64,000 nucleotides of DNA from Acinetobacter sichuanensis (GCF_003024515.2 NZ_PYIX02000010.1:1-64000); one strand, 5' to 3'. Counted from the stretch's first letter, positions 8,432 through 18,720 are shown. The notes: generated from the letters alone by a model not told the origin. Program-made: numbers and translations.

Positions 8432-9567
8432 TTATGTGGGCAATCCTATATAGAGAATTTCGCTACTTATTAAATAACAAATGGGATTTATGCTTAGTCA
8501 CACTTGCCCCCTTATTGATTATTATTTTATTCAGTAGCATGTTTTATACAGGTAAAGCTGAACATTTGCCCATTGCAATTATTGATCAAGATCATGGTGA
8601 ACTGAGTCAAAATATAACCACATATTTAAGTCATAACACTGCTGTTTCTATTTATCTAGTGACAGACAACCCGACTGAAGTCGAAAAATTAATTAATCAA
8701 ACCAAAATTTGGGGCTATGTTTACATTCCTTCAGGTGCAGAACAGCGCTTAGTCAAAGCACAAGACGCTCAGATCAGTATTGCATATAATCAATCTTATT
8801 TTAGTATTGGTAATACAATTTCTTCAGCAATGTTGTTATCTACTGTTGAAGCCATAGCCAACTTTGCTAAAAATGCTCATTTACAAAACAAAATTCCTTA
8901 TGTTGATCTGGAAACTGCCAATATCAAAATTTCACCACTTTTCAACCCCAACCTAAGTTATGAGTTTTATCTTGAACCTTTCATGATTCCAGCAATTTTA
9001 CATTTATTGCTGTGTTGTTGTGTGGCTTTTGCTGTCGGTCAAGAGCTGAAATACCATACAACAAATGAATGGGTTGGGCATCGCTCAGCTTTTAAAGCCT
9101 TAATTGCCAAAAATTTGACTTATATTTTAATTTTTTGTTTTTGGACATGGTTATGGATGTTTTGGCTAATTGTCATACGTGGTTGGTTTGTTGCAGGTCA
9201 ACTATGGCTCATCTTACTGGGACAATTCCTACTATTTACTGCATATGCATTGATCAGTAGCACTGTGGTTTTAGCCACTAAAAACCTTTCTAAAACTTTT
9301 GGATTTATTGCAGTTTATGGCGGCTCATCACTTAGTTTTGCAGGGGTGACTCTTCCTTTAAATAATGCGCCTATATTTACTCAGTTTTGGGCAAATATTA
9401 TTCCTTTTACACCTTATGCAAAGTTACAAACAGAACAATGGGTTGTTGGAAGCCCACTTTATATTTCACTGATCCCGCTTGGGATTTTATTGATTTATTG
9501 TGTATTTTACTTGGCAATATCCACTTTTTTACTCCATAAACATCTTATCAGGAGTAAAAGTCTATGA
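8428..9567 (+). CDS. ABC-2 type exporter permease, first subunit
   Basis: A 379-residue membrane protein of the ABC-2 permease family (YhhJ/YbhR/YbhS type). It has one N-terminal helix (LCLVTLAPLLIIILFSSMFY) and a large periplasmic domain (about residues 45-185, starting LPIAIIDQDHGELS). Five further helices fill the C-terminal half. The AxxIDxDxS-like motif after helix 1 is characteristic. The start overlaps the stop of the adaptor gene by four bases. Such permeases normally work as a pair with an ATPase, and no ATPase gene is present in this operon. Confidence 0.88.
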   Translation: MIMWAILYREFRYLLNNKWDLCLVTLAPLLIIILFSSMFYTGKAEHLPIAIIDQDHGELSQNITTYLSHNTAVSIYLVTDNPTEVEKLINQTKIWGYVYIPSGAEQRLVKAQDAQISIAYNQSYFSIGNTISSAMLLSTVEAIANFAKNAHLQNKIPYVDLETANIKISPLFNPNLSYEFYLEPFMIPAILHLLLCCCVAFAVGQELKYHTTNEWVGHRSAFKALIAKNLTYILIFCFWTWLWMFWLIVIRGWFVAGQLWLILLGQFLLFTAYALISSTVVLATKNLSKTFGFIAVYGGSSLSFAGVTLPLNNAPIFTQFWANIIPFTPYAKLQTEQWVVGSPLYISLIPLGILLIYCVFYLAISTFLLHKHLIRSKSL

Positions 9568-10673
9568 AATGGCTCTGTGATTTATTTAAATACTATATTC
9601 AAACTTTTAAAAATATTGCGAAAAATTCCTCTATTTTAACAACCATGATTTTATCTGTCTTTTTCTACAGTTTTTTTTATCCTGTTGCTTATCAAGCACA
9701 AACGGCTGAGCATTTACCTATTATTATTGTAGATGAAGAACAAAGCGCTGTGACACAAATGCTGATTCAACAAGCCAGTAAAAGTCCACATATTGATATT
9801 ATCGAAATCACCTCAGATTTTGAATATGCCAAACGTCGTGTACAACAACAAAAAGTTGATAGTATTTTATTACTTCCACATAATCTCTCAAGTAGCCTTG
9901 CTCGTGGCGAAGTTGGCGGCATAGGACTGTATTTAAGTGCAGCTTATTTTTTACGAACCAAACAAGTTGGGCTTGGGCTTGCCAGTGCAATTGAAAATAG
10001 CCTTGCTGAATACACCGAAAAATTTGGCAATATCTCTCACTTTAAAATAGCCATACCTATTCATCAAACTCCTCTTTTTAATCCACTCTCTGGCTATGGC
10101 AGTTATATTTTTCCTGCCGTTGCACCTTTAATCATTCATCAGACGATTGTTTTGGGTTTATGTATGTTGATTGCAGCTTATCGAGAAAAAAAATGGCAAA
10201 GCTCTGTAACCGAATTTTTTGCAATTTATCTTGCTGCCCTCACCATTGGTTGCCTAGGTTGTTATTATTTATTTGGATTTATATTTTGGTTCAATGACTA
10301 TCCACGTGGTGGTAATTTCTGGGGGATGTTAATCGCAGTACCCATATTTGTCAGTAGTACAATCGCAATAGGTATGTTACTCGCAAGTTATTTAGATATT
10401 TCTGAACGCGCAGGACACTTAATTGTATTTACCTCGATTCCATTATTTTTACTTTCAGGCGCAGCTTGGCCCTTACAAGCAATGCCTAGTTGGATGCAAT
10501 ATTTTGCTCAGTTATTTCCATCAACTCACGGTATCAATTTATTTATACAGCTCAATCAAATGGGCGTTCCCAGCTCAATCATTGTGCCAAAATTAATTTA
10601 TTTAGCCACTTTTACGGGCATTGTGATGGTTTGGGCTTATTACCGTTTAGCATATGTTTCACATAAAAAATAA
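9564..10673 (+). CDS. ABC-2 type exporter permease, second subunit
   Basis: A 369-residue paralogue of the preceding gene with the same layout. An N-terminal helix (TTMILSVFFYSFFYPVAY) is followed by a periplasmic domain starting LPIIIVDEEQSAV and five or six C-terminal helices. The last helices include FTSIPLFLLSGAAWPLQAMP, the conserved ABC-2 signature region. It overlaps the previous gene by ATGA and closes the operon. Together the pair would form a heterodimeric inner-membrane channel. There is no fused nucleotide-binding domain, so energy must come from an ATPase encoded elsewhere or from another mechanism. Confidence 0.88.
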   Translation: MKWLCDLFKYYIQTFKNIAKNSSILTTMILSVFFYSFFYPVAYQAQTAEHLPIIIVDEEQSAVTQMLIQQASKSPHIDIIEITSDFEYAKRRVQQQKVDSILLLPHNLSSSLARGEVGGIGLYLSAAYFLRTKQVGLGLASAIENSLAEYTEKFGNISHFKIAIPIHQTPLFNPLSGYGSYIFPAVAPLIIHQTIVLGLCMLIAAYREKKWQSSVTEFFAIYLAALTIGCLGCYYLFGFIFWFNDYPRGGNFWGMLIAVPIFVSSTIAIGMLLASYLDISERAGHLIVFTSIPLFLLSGAAWPLQAMPSWMQYFAQLFPSTHGINLFIQLNQMGVPSSIIVPKLIYLATFTGIVMVWAYYRLAYVSHKK

Positions 10674-10819
10674 GAATCAATTAATGAACTATTATTTATG
10701 AAATTAATTAAACTTAACTATAAGATTGGATTATTAAATAAAACTGCATTATTTTTATCCAATCAGAACACAGTTTACAGAAAAAAATTAGAACAAGATT
10801 TTAAATAAGCGCAAAATAA

Positions 10820-10885
10820 AGTATTTTCGAAATACTCCGAATATTTTAAATCTCCCATTTCACGACTCCCACATATTTAGTCGTG
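10820..10885. other. Two short hairpins in the gap before gltP; possible IS200/IS605 end relic
   Basis: AGTATTT-TCG-AAATACT (10820-10836) and CACGACT (10861-10867) paired with AGTCGTG (10879-10885) are perfect inverted repeats. The second, followed by GGGGGATTTCTGACG, resembles the subterminal hairpin and cleavage region of IS200/IS605-type elements. No transposase gene is present. It could equally be the untranslated leader of gltP or the terminator region of the exporter operon. Confidence 0.3.
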
Positions 10886-10952
10886 GGGGATTTCTGACGT
10901 TCATTTTCTCAAGTTTTCGATTTCGCCAAAATCTGAATTTTAAGGGCTCAGC

Positions 10953-12242
10953 ATGAAGAAAATGAAAATTAGCCTCGCTTGGCAAATTGTTATTGCGCTC
11001 TTCTTAGGTATTCTCGTGGGGGCGTTTCTACACAACTCTCCCGAATTCCGTGATGATATCGTTGCCAACTTTTTACAACCATTAGGTAAGATTTTTATCA
11101 ATCTTATCAAGATGATTGTTATTCCTCTTGTGCTGTCAATGCTTATCTTAGGGATTGCCAATGCTGGAGACAGCAAAAGTGTTGGTAAACTTGGCTTCAA
11201 AACGATTGTTTATTTTGAAGTCATTACGACTATTGCCATTATCGTTGGTTTAGTTGCTGCAAATGTATTCCAGCCAGGTGCTGGTATTGATATGTCAAAG
11301 TTAACAACGACTGACATTTCACAGTATCAACAAACCACACAAGAAGTTAGCCATCAAGCACATGGATTAGTGAATACTGTTTTATCATTAATTCCATCCA
11401 ATATTTTTACTGCAATGAATGATGGGCATATGTTGCCGATTATTTTCTTTGCTGTGATATTCGGTATTGGCTTAGGTTCACTCGCTAAAGAAACCAAACA
11501 ACCTTTGATTGATGTGTTGAAAGCTGTTTCTGAAACTATGTTCAAAGTAACACATATGATCATGATGTTTGCACCTTTTGGTGTATTCGGTTTGATTGCT
11601 GCAACGGTTGCTAACTTTGGTTTCAGTTCACTTGTACCATTAATTAAACTGGCTGTACTTGTTTACGGTGCAATCTTCTTCTTTATCTTTATTGTGCTTG
11701 GTTTTGTGGCAAAATTCTGTGGATTCAGCATTTGGACAATTATCAAAATTTTAAAAGATGAATTGATTCTTGCCTATTCAACTGCAAGCTCTGAAACCGT
11801 TTTACCACGTATGATGGAAAAAATGGAAGCTTATGGTGCGCCTAAATCAATCACCAGTTTTGTTGTGCCAATTGGTTATTCATTTAACTTAGATGGTTCA
11901 ACGCTCTATCAAAGTATTGCAGCGATCTTTATTGCACAGCTTTATGGTATCGACTTAACCATTACTCAACAGGTTGTTTTGGTCTTGACCTTAATGATCA
12001 CATCTAAAGGGATCGCAGGTGTACCAGGTGTTTCTTTCGTGGTCTTACTGGCAACTTTAGGTAGTGTAGGTATTCCGCTTGAAGGCTTAGCATTTATTGC
12101 AGGTATTGACCGTATTTTAGATATGGCACGTACTGTCTTAAATGTGATCGGTAATGCCTTGGCTGTTCTTGTCATTAGTAAATGGGAAGGTCAGTTCGAT
12201 ACTGAAAAACAAAAAACTTATAATTTTGATGCAACGCATTAA
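10953..12242 (+). CDS. gltP: Dicarboxylate/glutamate-aspartate:cation symporter
   Basis: A 429-residue DAACS-family carrier with eight membrane helices and two re-entrant loops. ASSETVLPRMMEKMEAYGAP (about residues 275-294) is the serine-rich re-entrant loop. FNLDGSTLYQSIAAIFIAQ is the conserved helix 7 NMDGT-like motif, here NLDGS. SKGIAGVPGVSFVVL is the second re-entrant loop. It imports glutamate or aspartate, or possibly C4-dicarboxylates, with protons or sodium across the inner membrane. The gene stands alone with a terminator of its own. The exact choice between GltP and DctA is inferred; I favour GltP. Confidence 0.85.
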   Translation: MKKMKISLAWQIVIALFLGILVGAFLHNSPEFRDDIVANFLQPLGKIFINLIKMIVIPLVLSMLILGIANAGDSKSVGKLGFKTIVYFEVITTIAIIVGLVAANVFQPGAGIDMSKLTTTDISQYQQTTQEVSHQAHGLVNTVLSLIPSNIFTAMNDGHMLPIIFFAVIFGIGLGSLAKETKQPLIDVLKAVSETMFKVTHMIMMFAPFGVFGLIAATVANFGFSSLVPLIKLAVLVYGAIFFFIFIVLGFVAKFCGFSIWTIIKILKDELILAYSTASSETVLPRMMEKMEAYGAPKSITSFVVPIGYSFNLDGSTLYQSIAAIFIAQLYGIDLTITQQVVLVLTLMITSKGIAGVPGVSFVVLLATLGSVGIPLEGLAFIAGIDRILDMARTVLNVIGNALAVLVISKWEGQFDTEKQKTYNFDATH

Positions 12243-12261
12243 TTTTTAAGATCTAAATTAG

Positions 12262-12284
12262 AACCACCTTCGGGTGGTTTTTTT
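12262..12284 (+). terminator. Rho-independent terminator of gltP
   Basis: AACCACC (12262-12268), tetraloop TTCG, GGTGGTT (12273-12279), then a T run. A textbook structure 20 bases after the stop. Confidence 0.92.
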
Positions 12285-12563
12285 AATATGAGGGTTTGGA
12301 TGAGTCAAAGAATAGATTTTTTAAGTGCAATCTTTTGTACATTTTCCACTGCTTCACTCTATTCATTAACTACATTTACCTAAAACTCAGGCTTTTATAA
12401 ACAGGAAAACATCTCCTCTGCTCTATCATTAAAATATCCAATAAAATACATTTTTTCATTATCTTATCCTAGTTATATCATCATCATTTTTTAAATCTAA
12501 TCAGTGCAAAATAACGCCATATTGTTTAAACTCTAAAGTAAAATAAACCATCATTAAAGAACA
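12285..12563. other. Intergenic region, nothing distinct
   Basis: AT-rich sequence between the gltP terminator and the next gene. No convincing gene, repeat or RNA structure was seen. Confidence 0.4.
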
Positions 12564-13289
12564 ATGAAACAAGAAAATTCACACCTTCCCTACTGGAAAA
12601 CTGCTGACCATTTGTTTGGTTGTTATGGTGCGATCATTTTTTGTCTGCTGGCTTTCGTTAATATTATGCCGCTAGGTTGGTTTGGTTGCTCTGTTTTAGG
12701 CTATGCACTTGGTCGTCTCATTTATTTTGTGTTACAGCAATTACATACTCAACCCATTTACAGACCTACTACCCCAGCCAAAAATATCACGCCACAACCT
12801 ACACGTTTAGTAAAATCTATAACACAAGAAAGTATTTCACCTGAACAAAAATTACTCAATGATTTTTTAAAACTTCAGTTTCAAGTTCATGATTTATTCA
12901 CAGCTCAAGCCAATACAAAGTTTCAAGACATTCATGCCCTAATCATTGTATTGGTTCAAAAATTTAAGCGCTCACCAGATCAAGCAACAAAAAATGAAAT
13001 ATTAAACATTCAAAAAATTATTAATAACTACTTAGAACCAACCATACACAATTACCAAGAACTACCTGTCTTATTTTTAGATCGAAAAATGAATCATGAA
13101 TATAGTCCAAATGAATTGATGGAGCAGCAATTAGACTTGATTCATCATGAGCTTTTAGAAATCAGCCAATATATCTTTCAAAATGATTTTGACCGATTGG
13201 CAATGCATGGAGAATTTTTAAAACAAAAATTAAAGCCTCCTGTATTTTTTAAAGTTGGACAAGAGCTTTCTGCTCAACAAGACACTTAA
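12564..13289 (+). CDS. Unknown protein with N-terminal membrane hairpin, 241 residues
   Basis: I do not recognise the family. Residues about 18-55 form two closely spaced hydrophobic helices (HLFGCYGAIIFCLLAFVNIM and GWFGCSVLGYALGRLIYFVL). A proline/threonine-rich linker follows (about residues 60-90). The rest is a mostly helical cytoplasmic domain with many charged residues, including EYSPNELMEQQLDLIHHELLE shortened here to its core HHELLEISQ. The gene lies 27 bases before another membrane-anchored unknown on the same strand, so the two are likely cotranscribed. The layout suggests a membrane-tethered helical scaffold, but no function can be given. Confidence 0.72.
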   Translation: MKQENSHLPYWKTADHLFGCYGAIIFCLLAFVNIMPLGWFGCSVLGYALGRLIYFVLQQLHTQPIYRPTTPAKNITPQPTRLVKSITQESISPEQKLLNDFLKLQFQVHDLFTAQANTKFQDIHALIIVLVQKFKRSPDQATKNEILNIQKIINNYLEPTIHNYQELPVLFLDRKMNHEYSPNELMEQQLDLIHHELLEISQYIFQNDFDRLAMHGEFLKQKLKPPVFFKVGQELSAQQDT

Positions 13290-13316
13290 AAATAAAATAG
13301 ATAACTGAGAATATTT

Positions 13317-14114
13317 ATGTTTAAAAATTGGATTTTTGTTCATTTTTTCTGGATTGTTTTGGTCTTGGCACTTATTCAAACTGAGCAAAAACCTATTACA
13401 AATGAAATCACGACATCACAACTTGAAACAGTAAATACTGCAAGACAAATAAATGTTCGTACACCCACATCTGAGCGAGATGAATCATTTTCGACTACAA
13501 ATACCACCCACACTGCTTCAAATGCACCGATCTCGATCAATCAAAACCAAGCAACTGAGAAAAAGTCTCTCATCAATTTTAAGGATATTATTGCAGACTC
13601 AGAATTACATTATGTAGGAGTATATGAATCCAATGCACGTGAATATACTCAAACTGAACAACGACAACGCAAAACAGAATGTGAAAGCCAAGCGAATAAC
13701 CCACATTCAAGTAAAGTTGCGAGTGACTGTTGGCATTATGCTTATCGAGCTGAAAAAAAGAATGTTGAAGATACCGTGACTGTTCATATTAATAGTCATC
13801 GAAAAGTTTCTCTTATTTTAACCTCTTATGACCCTGTGAAATGGGTCATTCAAGGCAATACCCAAAATTTAAAGCTAGTTTATATTTCAGGTTATCACGC
13901 GTCTGACATTGTGCCTCGACTTTCAAGCTCAACCAAAACCTATTCAAATTTTTATGAAGCGACAACATGTTCATTTTGTCTGGGTAGCGATATTCCTTAT
14001 TTTTATGGTTATGAAAATTCAGGTGATTTGCAAAGTAAAATTCAGCAATATTTCAAGACTCCTTTAACCAGTTTCCAAGGGGCTTATAGTGCAAAAAATG
14101 TGTATATCAATTAA
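13317..14114 (+). CDS. Unknown membrane-anchored or secreted protein, 265 residues
   Basis: Begins with a hydrophobic signal or anchor (WIFVHFFWIVLVLALIQ), then a Ser/Thr/Asn-rich low-complexity linker to about residue 85. A C-terminal domain follows with cysteine pairs (ECESQ, SDCWHYAYRAE, and CSFC with the two cysteines three apart). The last part, VHINSHRKVSLILTSYDPVKW to VYISGYHASD, looks like a beta-sandwich. Export to the periplasm, where disulfides can form, is therefore likely. It follows the previous unknown by 27 bases. No characterised family recognised. Confidence 0.72.
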   Translation: MFKNWIFVHFFWIVLVLALIQTEQKPITNEITTSQLETVNTARQINVRTPTSERDESFSTTNTTHTASNAPISINQNQATEKKSLINFKDIIADSELHYVGVYESNAREYTQTEQRQRKTECESQANNPHSSKVASDCWHYAYRAEKKNVEDTVTVHINSHRKVSLILTSYDPVKWVIQGNTQNLKLVYISGYHASDIVPRLSSSTKTYSNFYEATTCSFCLGSDIPYFYGYENSGDLQSKIQQYFKTPLTSFQGAYSAKNVYIN

Positions 14115-14142
14115 TTTCCACTGATTCCAATCCTGCTTTTAG

Positions 14143-14196
14143 CAGTAAAAAACCACCACTTTTGTAGTGTACAAATGATTTGCAGTGGTTTTACTG
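14143..14196. terminator. Long imperfect inverted repeat, probable bidirectional terminator
   Basis: CAGTAAAA (14143-14150) and TTTTACTG (14189-14196) enclose further complementary CCACT/AGTGG segments. It lies between the end of the 265-residue unknown and the end of the small minus-strand frame, where a shared terminator would be expected. Confidence 0.5.
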
Positions 14197-14210
14197 AAGT
14201 GATTTTTCCA

Positions 14211-14339
14211 CTAAATTTTGATCAAATAATTCAAAGCTAAAAACACAATTTGTAATGCAATAATCACTCCAAACCACATCCATCCTTTTTGACGTAGTGC
14301 AACCCGATCTATACTTTGATAATTGACTGTTTTAATCAT
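14211..14339 (-). CDS. Small membrane protein, 42 residues (candidate)
   Basis: Minus-strand frame starting MIKTVNYQSIDRVALRQKGW and ending in a single hydrophobic helix of about 20 residues (MWFGVIIALQIVFLALNYLI) before a short KI tail. A good GAGG ribosome binding site lies 7-8 bases before the ATG. The pattern is a positively charged N-terminal half, a KGW boundary and a C-terminal helix. That is a typical tail-anchored small protein, likely with a cytoplasmic N-terminus. It lies downstream of purL on the same strand with a purL terminator between, so it probably has its own promoter. No family recognised. Confidence 0.55.
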   Translation of the reverse strand: MIKTVNYQSIDRVALRQKGWMWFGVIIALQIVFLALNYLIKI

Positions 14340-14491
14340 TTTGGCACCTCATTCATTCTTCACTGAATTGATACGTTTTGGAGCAAAAATCTTTCTGTAT
14401 AAGAACAATTTAAATGAAGCAAAAAATAAACCAAGTTTTGAAATGTAACTAAAGATTATTTTTCACTCAATTTTAAACACATACGCAAAGA

Positions 14492-14513
14492 AAAAGCCCC
14501 TAACGGGGCTTTT
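14492..14513. terminator. purL terminator
   Basis: AAAAGCCCC, loop TAAC, GGGGCTTTT. On the minus strand it follows the purL stop by about 25 bases and ends in a T run, so it terminates purL. Confidence 0.88.
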
Positions 14514-14537
14514 CAAATCAATTGATATTTAAAAATA

Positions 14538-17500
14538 TCAACCAATAAATTTACGTGCATTACGGAACATACGTAACCATGCACCATCTTCAGTCCATTC
14601 TTCAGGTTTCCAAGAATGCTGAATCGCACGGAAGTTACGCTCAGGGTGCGGCATCATGATCGTTGCACGACCATCTTTCGACGTCACACCAGAAATCGCT
14701 TCAGGCGAACCATTCGGGTTCAATGGATAGTGTTGAGTTGTATTACCCAAGCTGTCGACATAACGCAAAATCACTTGATTACCTGCATTCAATGATGCAA
14801 AGTTTTCAGCAGTCGTTTCCGCACGACCTTCACCATGCGCCACAGCGATTGGTAAAATTGAACCTTCCATGCCTTCTAAAAGAATCGATGGAGATTTTTC
14901 AACTTTTACATTCACAACACGTGCTTCAAACATTTCAGAGGTATTGCGGCGGAAACGCGGCCAATTGTCTGCACCCGGAATCAGTGGTGCAAGCTGTGCA
15001 AGCATCTGACAACCATTACAAATACCGACAGAGAAGGTATTGTCACGGTTAAAGAATTTCTCAAACTGATCACGTAGTTTAGGGTTGAACAGCACTGATT
15101 TTGCCCAGCCACCGCCTGCACCCAATACGTCACCGTAAGAGAAACCGCCACACGCCACTAAACCTTCAAAGTCGTCTAAATCAATACGACCTGAAAGTAA
15201 ATCACTCATGTGAACGTCAACCGTGTTGAAGCCAACTTTGTCAAATGCAGCTGCCATTTCCACATGACCGTTTACGCCTTGTTCACGCAAAATCATCATG
15301 TTTGGACGGCGTTCATTGATGTATGGTGCTTCTACTGGCTCATTCAAATCGAAGGTCGGTAATGCGATCAGACCTTTATGTTCTGTATTGGCAATCAAGC
15401 TATATTCTTGATCAGCCGTTTCTACGTTGTCACGTAAACGCTGGATTTGATGTGAAACTTCAGTCCATGCTTGTTGTAATTCAGCACGGCTTAAGCTCAA
15501 ACCATTTACGGTTAAGGTGTCTGTATCGTTAACCGTACCGACCACAGTAATCGCATCTTTTAATACAGATGCTGCAACTTCGTCTGCTAATGTTGCCCAA
15601 TCTGCTTTAGAAATTTGCAATACTGCACCAATTTCTTCTGCAAATAAGCTTTCAGTTGATTGATCTTCAAGTGCAACACCTAAACGTGCAGCAAACATCA
15701 TTTCTGCAACAGTTGCGACTAAACCACCATCACCAATGTCATGGTACGCTTTAATCAAGCCACGATTGTTCCAGTCCTGAACCAATGCAAAGAATGCTTT
15801 GAAATCGTCAAAGCTGTCGACATCAGGAGTGATCGAACCAATCGCTTTATACACTTGTGCAAGGATCGAACCACCTAAACGGAATTGACCTTTAGACAAG
15901 TCAATGCGAACTAACACTGAATCTTCATTTTTCAGTTCAGGCGTCAGTGTTTTACGTACGTCTAAAACAGGAGCGAATGCAGTGATCACGCCAGACATTG
16001 GTGAAGTCACTGATTTATTTTCACCTTCGTCATTCCACGTGGTACGCATTGACAATGAGTCTTTGCCGACAGGAATTGCAATACCGAGAGCAGGACACAT
16101 TTCCATACCAATGGCTTTTACACCTTCAAATAATGCCTGATCTTCGCCTTGCTGACCTGCTGCTGCCATCCAGTTCGCAGACAATTTAATGTCGCTGATC
16201 TGCTCAATATTGGCACACATGATATTTGAAATAGATTCTGCAACTGATAAACGTGCAGAAGCCGCAGGATTCAACAATGCCACAGGTGGACGTTCACCCA
16301 TTGCCATTGCTTCGCCTGTGTAGCCTTGTAAACTTGTGGTTGTTACTGCTGCATCAGCAACAGGAACCTGCCAGCGACCTACAAACTGATCACGTGCAAC
16401 CATCCCTGTGATTGAACGGTCACCAATGGTAATCAGGAATGATTTAGATGCAACAGTTGGGTTTTTCAGAACACGGAAAATCGCATCTTTTAAATCCACC
16501 ACTTTTGCAGCAGTGAAATCATCACCTTTACGTTCAATTGTCTCAAAAGTACGACTCATACGCGGTGTACCGCCAAGCATCACTTGCATTGGCATATCCA
16601 CAGCTTTATTTTCAAACAATGGATCATTTACAGTCAACTGACGTGCTTCAGTCGCTTCACCCAATACAGCAAATGGGCAACGTTCACGGGCACAGATCGA
16701 CTCAAATAATTCTAAAGATTCAGGTTTGATCGCAAGTACATAACGTTCTTGCGCTTCATTTGACCAGATCTCCATTGGTGACATGCCTTTTTCAAGCGAT
16801 GGAATCTTACGCAGGTCAAGGATTGCACCTAACTCGTGATCATTGACCAGTTCAGGCATTGCATTGGAAATACCGCCCGCACCGACGTCATGTACAGATA
16901 CGATTGGGTTGAAGTCTTCCATTCTCCAACATGTATCAATGACTTCCTGACAACGACGTTCCATTTCAGGGTTTTCACGTTGTACCGAAGCAAAATCAAG
17001 GTTTTCACCGAGTTTACCGCTGTCCACAGAAGATGCTGCACCACCGCCTAAACCGATCAGCATTGCAGGACCACCGAGAACGATCAGTAAATCGCCTGGT
17101 TGAATCGCATCTTTTTCCACATGGTCAGGACGGATGTTACCGTAACCACCTGCGATCATAATTGGCTTGTGGAAGCCTTTCACATCACCATTGACATTTT
17201 GTTCAAAAGTACGGAAATAACCATTTAACGCAGGACGACCAAATTCGTTGTTAAATGCTGCGCCACCCAAAGGACCATCAATCATGATCTGTAAAGGTGA
17301 AGCCATACGAGATGGTTTGCCGTAGTTATCTTCCCAAGGCTGTTCAAAGCCCGGAATGTTCAAGTTTGAAACGGTAAAACCTGTTAAACCTGCTTTTGGC
17401 TTACCACCACGACCTGTTGCGCCTTCATCACGGATTTCACCGCCTGAACCTGTCGCAGCACCTGCAAATGGTGCAATCGCTGTTGGATGGTTATGCGTTT

Positions 17501-18374
17501 CCACTTTCATTAAGATGTGGGCAGCCTGGCTCTTGTATTTATAAACGTGATGACCGGTTTCTTCGTCTTTTTTCGGATAGAAACGTTGAGTATCAAAGCC
17601 TACGATCACAGAAGCATTGTCTTTATACGCTGACAATACGTCTGTAGGTGACTCTTTATAGGTATTTTTAATCATTTGGAACAATGACAATGGTTGTACT
17701 TCACCATCAATTGTCCATTCAGAACCAAAGATTTTATGACGACAATGTTCAGAGTTCGCCTGAGCAAACATCATCAATTCGATATCGTGCGGGTTACGAC
17801 CCAATTTATTAAATGCCGCAACTAAATAATCAATTTCTTCGTCAGAAAGTGCAAAACCGAACTCAGAGTTGGCTTTTACTAAAGCTTCTTTACCCTGACC
17901 CAAGATATCAATTGAGTTCAGTGGCTTAGGTTCAGTTTCTGAAAATAATGCAGCAGCATCTTCAATTTGGTTGAAAACACTTTCCGTCATACGGTCATGT
18001 AAAACTTGTTTTACTGCATCTGAAACGTCTGAAATACCCTTTAAAGTAAACAAAACACCGCGTTCAAGGCGGTGTACAGGTGTATTACAGTTGGCAAAAA
18101 TATCAGTTGCCTTTGACGACCATGGCGAAATTGTACCTAAGCGTGGTGTCACTAAAATCTGGACTTCATCACTTGCAGCCTGACGTACTTCAAACGATGC
18201 GCCATCGTTTAAAAGCTGTAACGCAGATTGCTGTTGTTGCTCGCTGAGCGCTTGGTCAAACAGATAGACCCATTGGCTTTCTATTGATTGAACAGAACTG
18301 ATAGACGATAGACGGTTTAAGAGTTGTGTTTGCTTAAAAGAAGAATGTGCGGGTGCACCGGCAATGATAAACAT
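14538..18374 (-). CDS. purL: Phosphoribosylformylglycinamidine synthase
   Basis: At 1278 residues this is the large single-chain PurL of gammaproteobacteria. It converts FGAR to FGAM with glutamine and ATP in purine synthesis. An N-terminal domain is followed by the ATP-binding synthetase domains; [25 protein letters not shown] and [10 protein letters not shown] are family hallmarks. A C-terminal class I glutamine amidotransferase carries catalytic cysteine in [11 protein letters not shown] and the histidine in [15 protein letters not shown] is present about 11 bases before the start. It stands alone. Several long frames on the opposite strand are shadows of it. Confidence 0.98.
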   Translation of the reverse strand: MFIIAGAPAHSSFKQTQLLNRLSSISSVQSIESQWVYLFDQALSEQQQQSALQLLNDGASFEVRQAASDEVQILVTPRLGTISPWSSKATDIFANCNTPVHRLERGVLFTLKGISDVSDAVKQVLHDRMTESVFNQIEDAAALFSETEPKPLNSIDILGQGKEALVKANSEFGFALSDEEIDYLVAAFNKLGRNPHDIELMMFAQANSEHCRHKIFGSEWTIDGEVQPLSLFQMIKNTYKESPTDVLSAYKDNASVIVGFDTQRFYPKKDEETGHHVYKYKSQAAHILMKVETHNHPTAIAPFAGAATGSGGEIRDEGATGRGGKPKAGLTGFTVSNLNIPGFEQPWEDNYGKPSRMASPLQIMIDGPLGGAAFNNEFGRPALNGYFRTFEQNVNGDVKGFHKPIMIAGGYGNIRPDHVEKDAIQPGDLLIVLGGPAMLIGLGGGAASSVDSGKLGENLDFASVQRENPEMERRCQEVIDTCWRMEDFNPIVSVHDVGAGGISNAMPELVNDHELGAILDLRKIPSLEKGMSPMEIWSNEAQERYVLAIKPESLELFESICARERCPFAVLGEATEARQLTVNDPLFENKAVDMPMQVMLGGTPRMSRTFETIERKGDDFTAAKVVDLKDAIFRVLKNPTVASKSFLITIGDRSITGMVARDQFVGRWQVPVADAAVTTTSLQGYTGEAMAMGERPPVALLNPAASARLSVAESISNIMCANIEQISDIKLSANWMAAAGQQGEDQALFEGVKAIGMEMCPALGIAIPVGKDSLSMRTTWNDEGENKSVTSPMSGVITAFAPVLDVRKTLTPELKNEDSVLVRIDLSKGQFRLGGSILAQVYKAIGSITPDVDSFDDFKAFFALVQDWNNRGLIKAYHDIGDGGLVATVAEMMFAARLGVALEDQSTESLFAEEIGAVLQISKADWATLADEVAASVLKDAITVVGTVNDTDTLTVNGLSLSRAELQQAWTEVSHQIQRLRDNVETADQEYSLIANTEHKGLIALPTFDLNEPVEAPYINERRPNMMILREQGVNGHVEMAAAFDKVGFNTVDVHMSDLLSGRIDLDDFEGLVACGGFSYGDVLGAGGGWAKSVLFNPKLRDQFEKFFNRDNTFSVGICNGCQMLAQLAPLIPGADNWPRFRRNTSEMFEARVVNVKVEKSPSILLEGMEGSILPIAVAHGEGRAETTAENFASLNAGNQVILRYVDSLGNTTQHYPLNPNGSPEAISGVTSKDGRATIMMPHPERNFRAIQHSWKPEEWTEDGAWLRMFRNARKFIG

Positions 18375-18720
18375 GCTGTTTTTGGCTCCACGGGCAGGTC
18401 GGACAGATCCTACCGCAATGTGACTTGAGAGAGCGCATATTCTACTGTGAAAGCGAGTTTTCAGCTAGTCATATCAGAGTTAAAAAGTTAAGAATTCTTT
18501 GTTTTAAATGCTCAATTTACTTTGACTTTACGGCTCAAACATGATTAGTAACAATTGATTAATATAGAACGATAAGCCCATTTTTCAGTTTATTACGTTT
18601 ATTTTCCCTAAGGCACTTCTTTAATAAAACGTTGTCATCTAGTTACTTTATTCCTTTTAATTTGCATTCCAACCCATATAGTGTCACTATAACACCTATT
18701 AAATCACAACAAAAATTGAA
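18375..18720. other. Divergent intergenic region purL / NADAR gene
   Basis: About 350 bases that must carry promoters for purL (leftward) and the NADAR-domain gene (rightward). Apart from the palindrome at 18677-18691 nothing distinct was seen. Confidence 0.4.
18677..18691. promoter_or_regulatory. Perfect 15-base palindrome before the NADAR gene
   Basis: TATAGTG-T-CACTATA is a perfect 7-bp inverted repeat around one base, 29 bases before the start codon. It overlaps a second repeat, GTGT-N7-ACAC (18681-18695). The position and symmetry suggest an operator for a dimeric repressor. The cognate factor is unknown. Confidence 0.4.

Noticed and set aside
14663..18183. Several plus-strand frames of 62 to 129 codons inside purL
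   Set aside because: Shadows of the strongly coding minus-strand purL; no ribosome binding sites or recognisable motifs.
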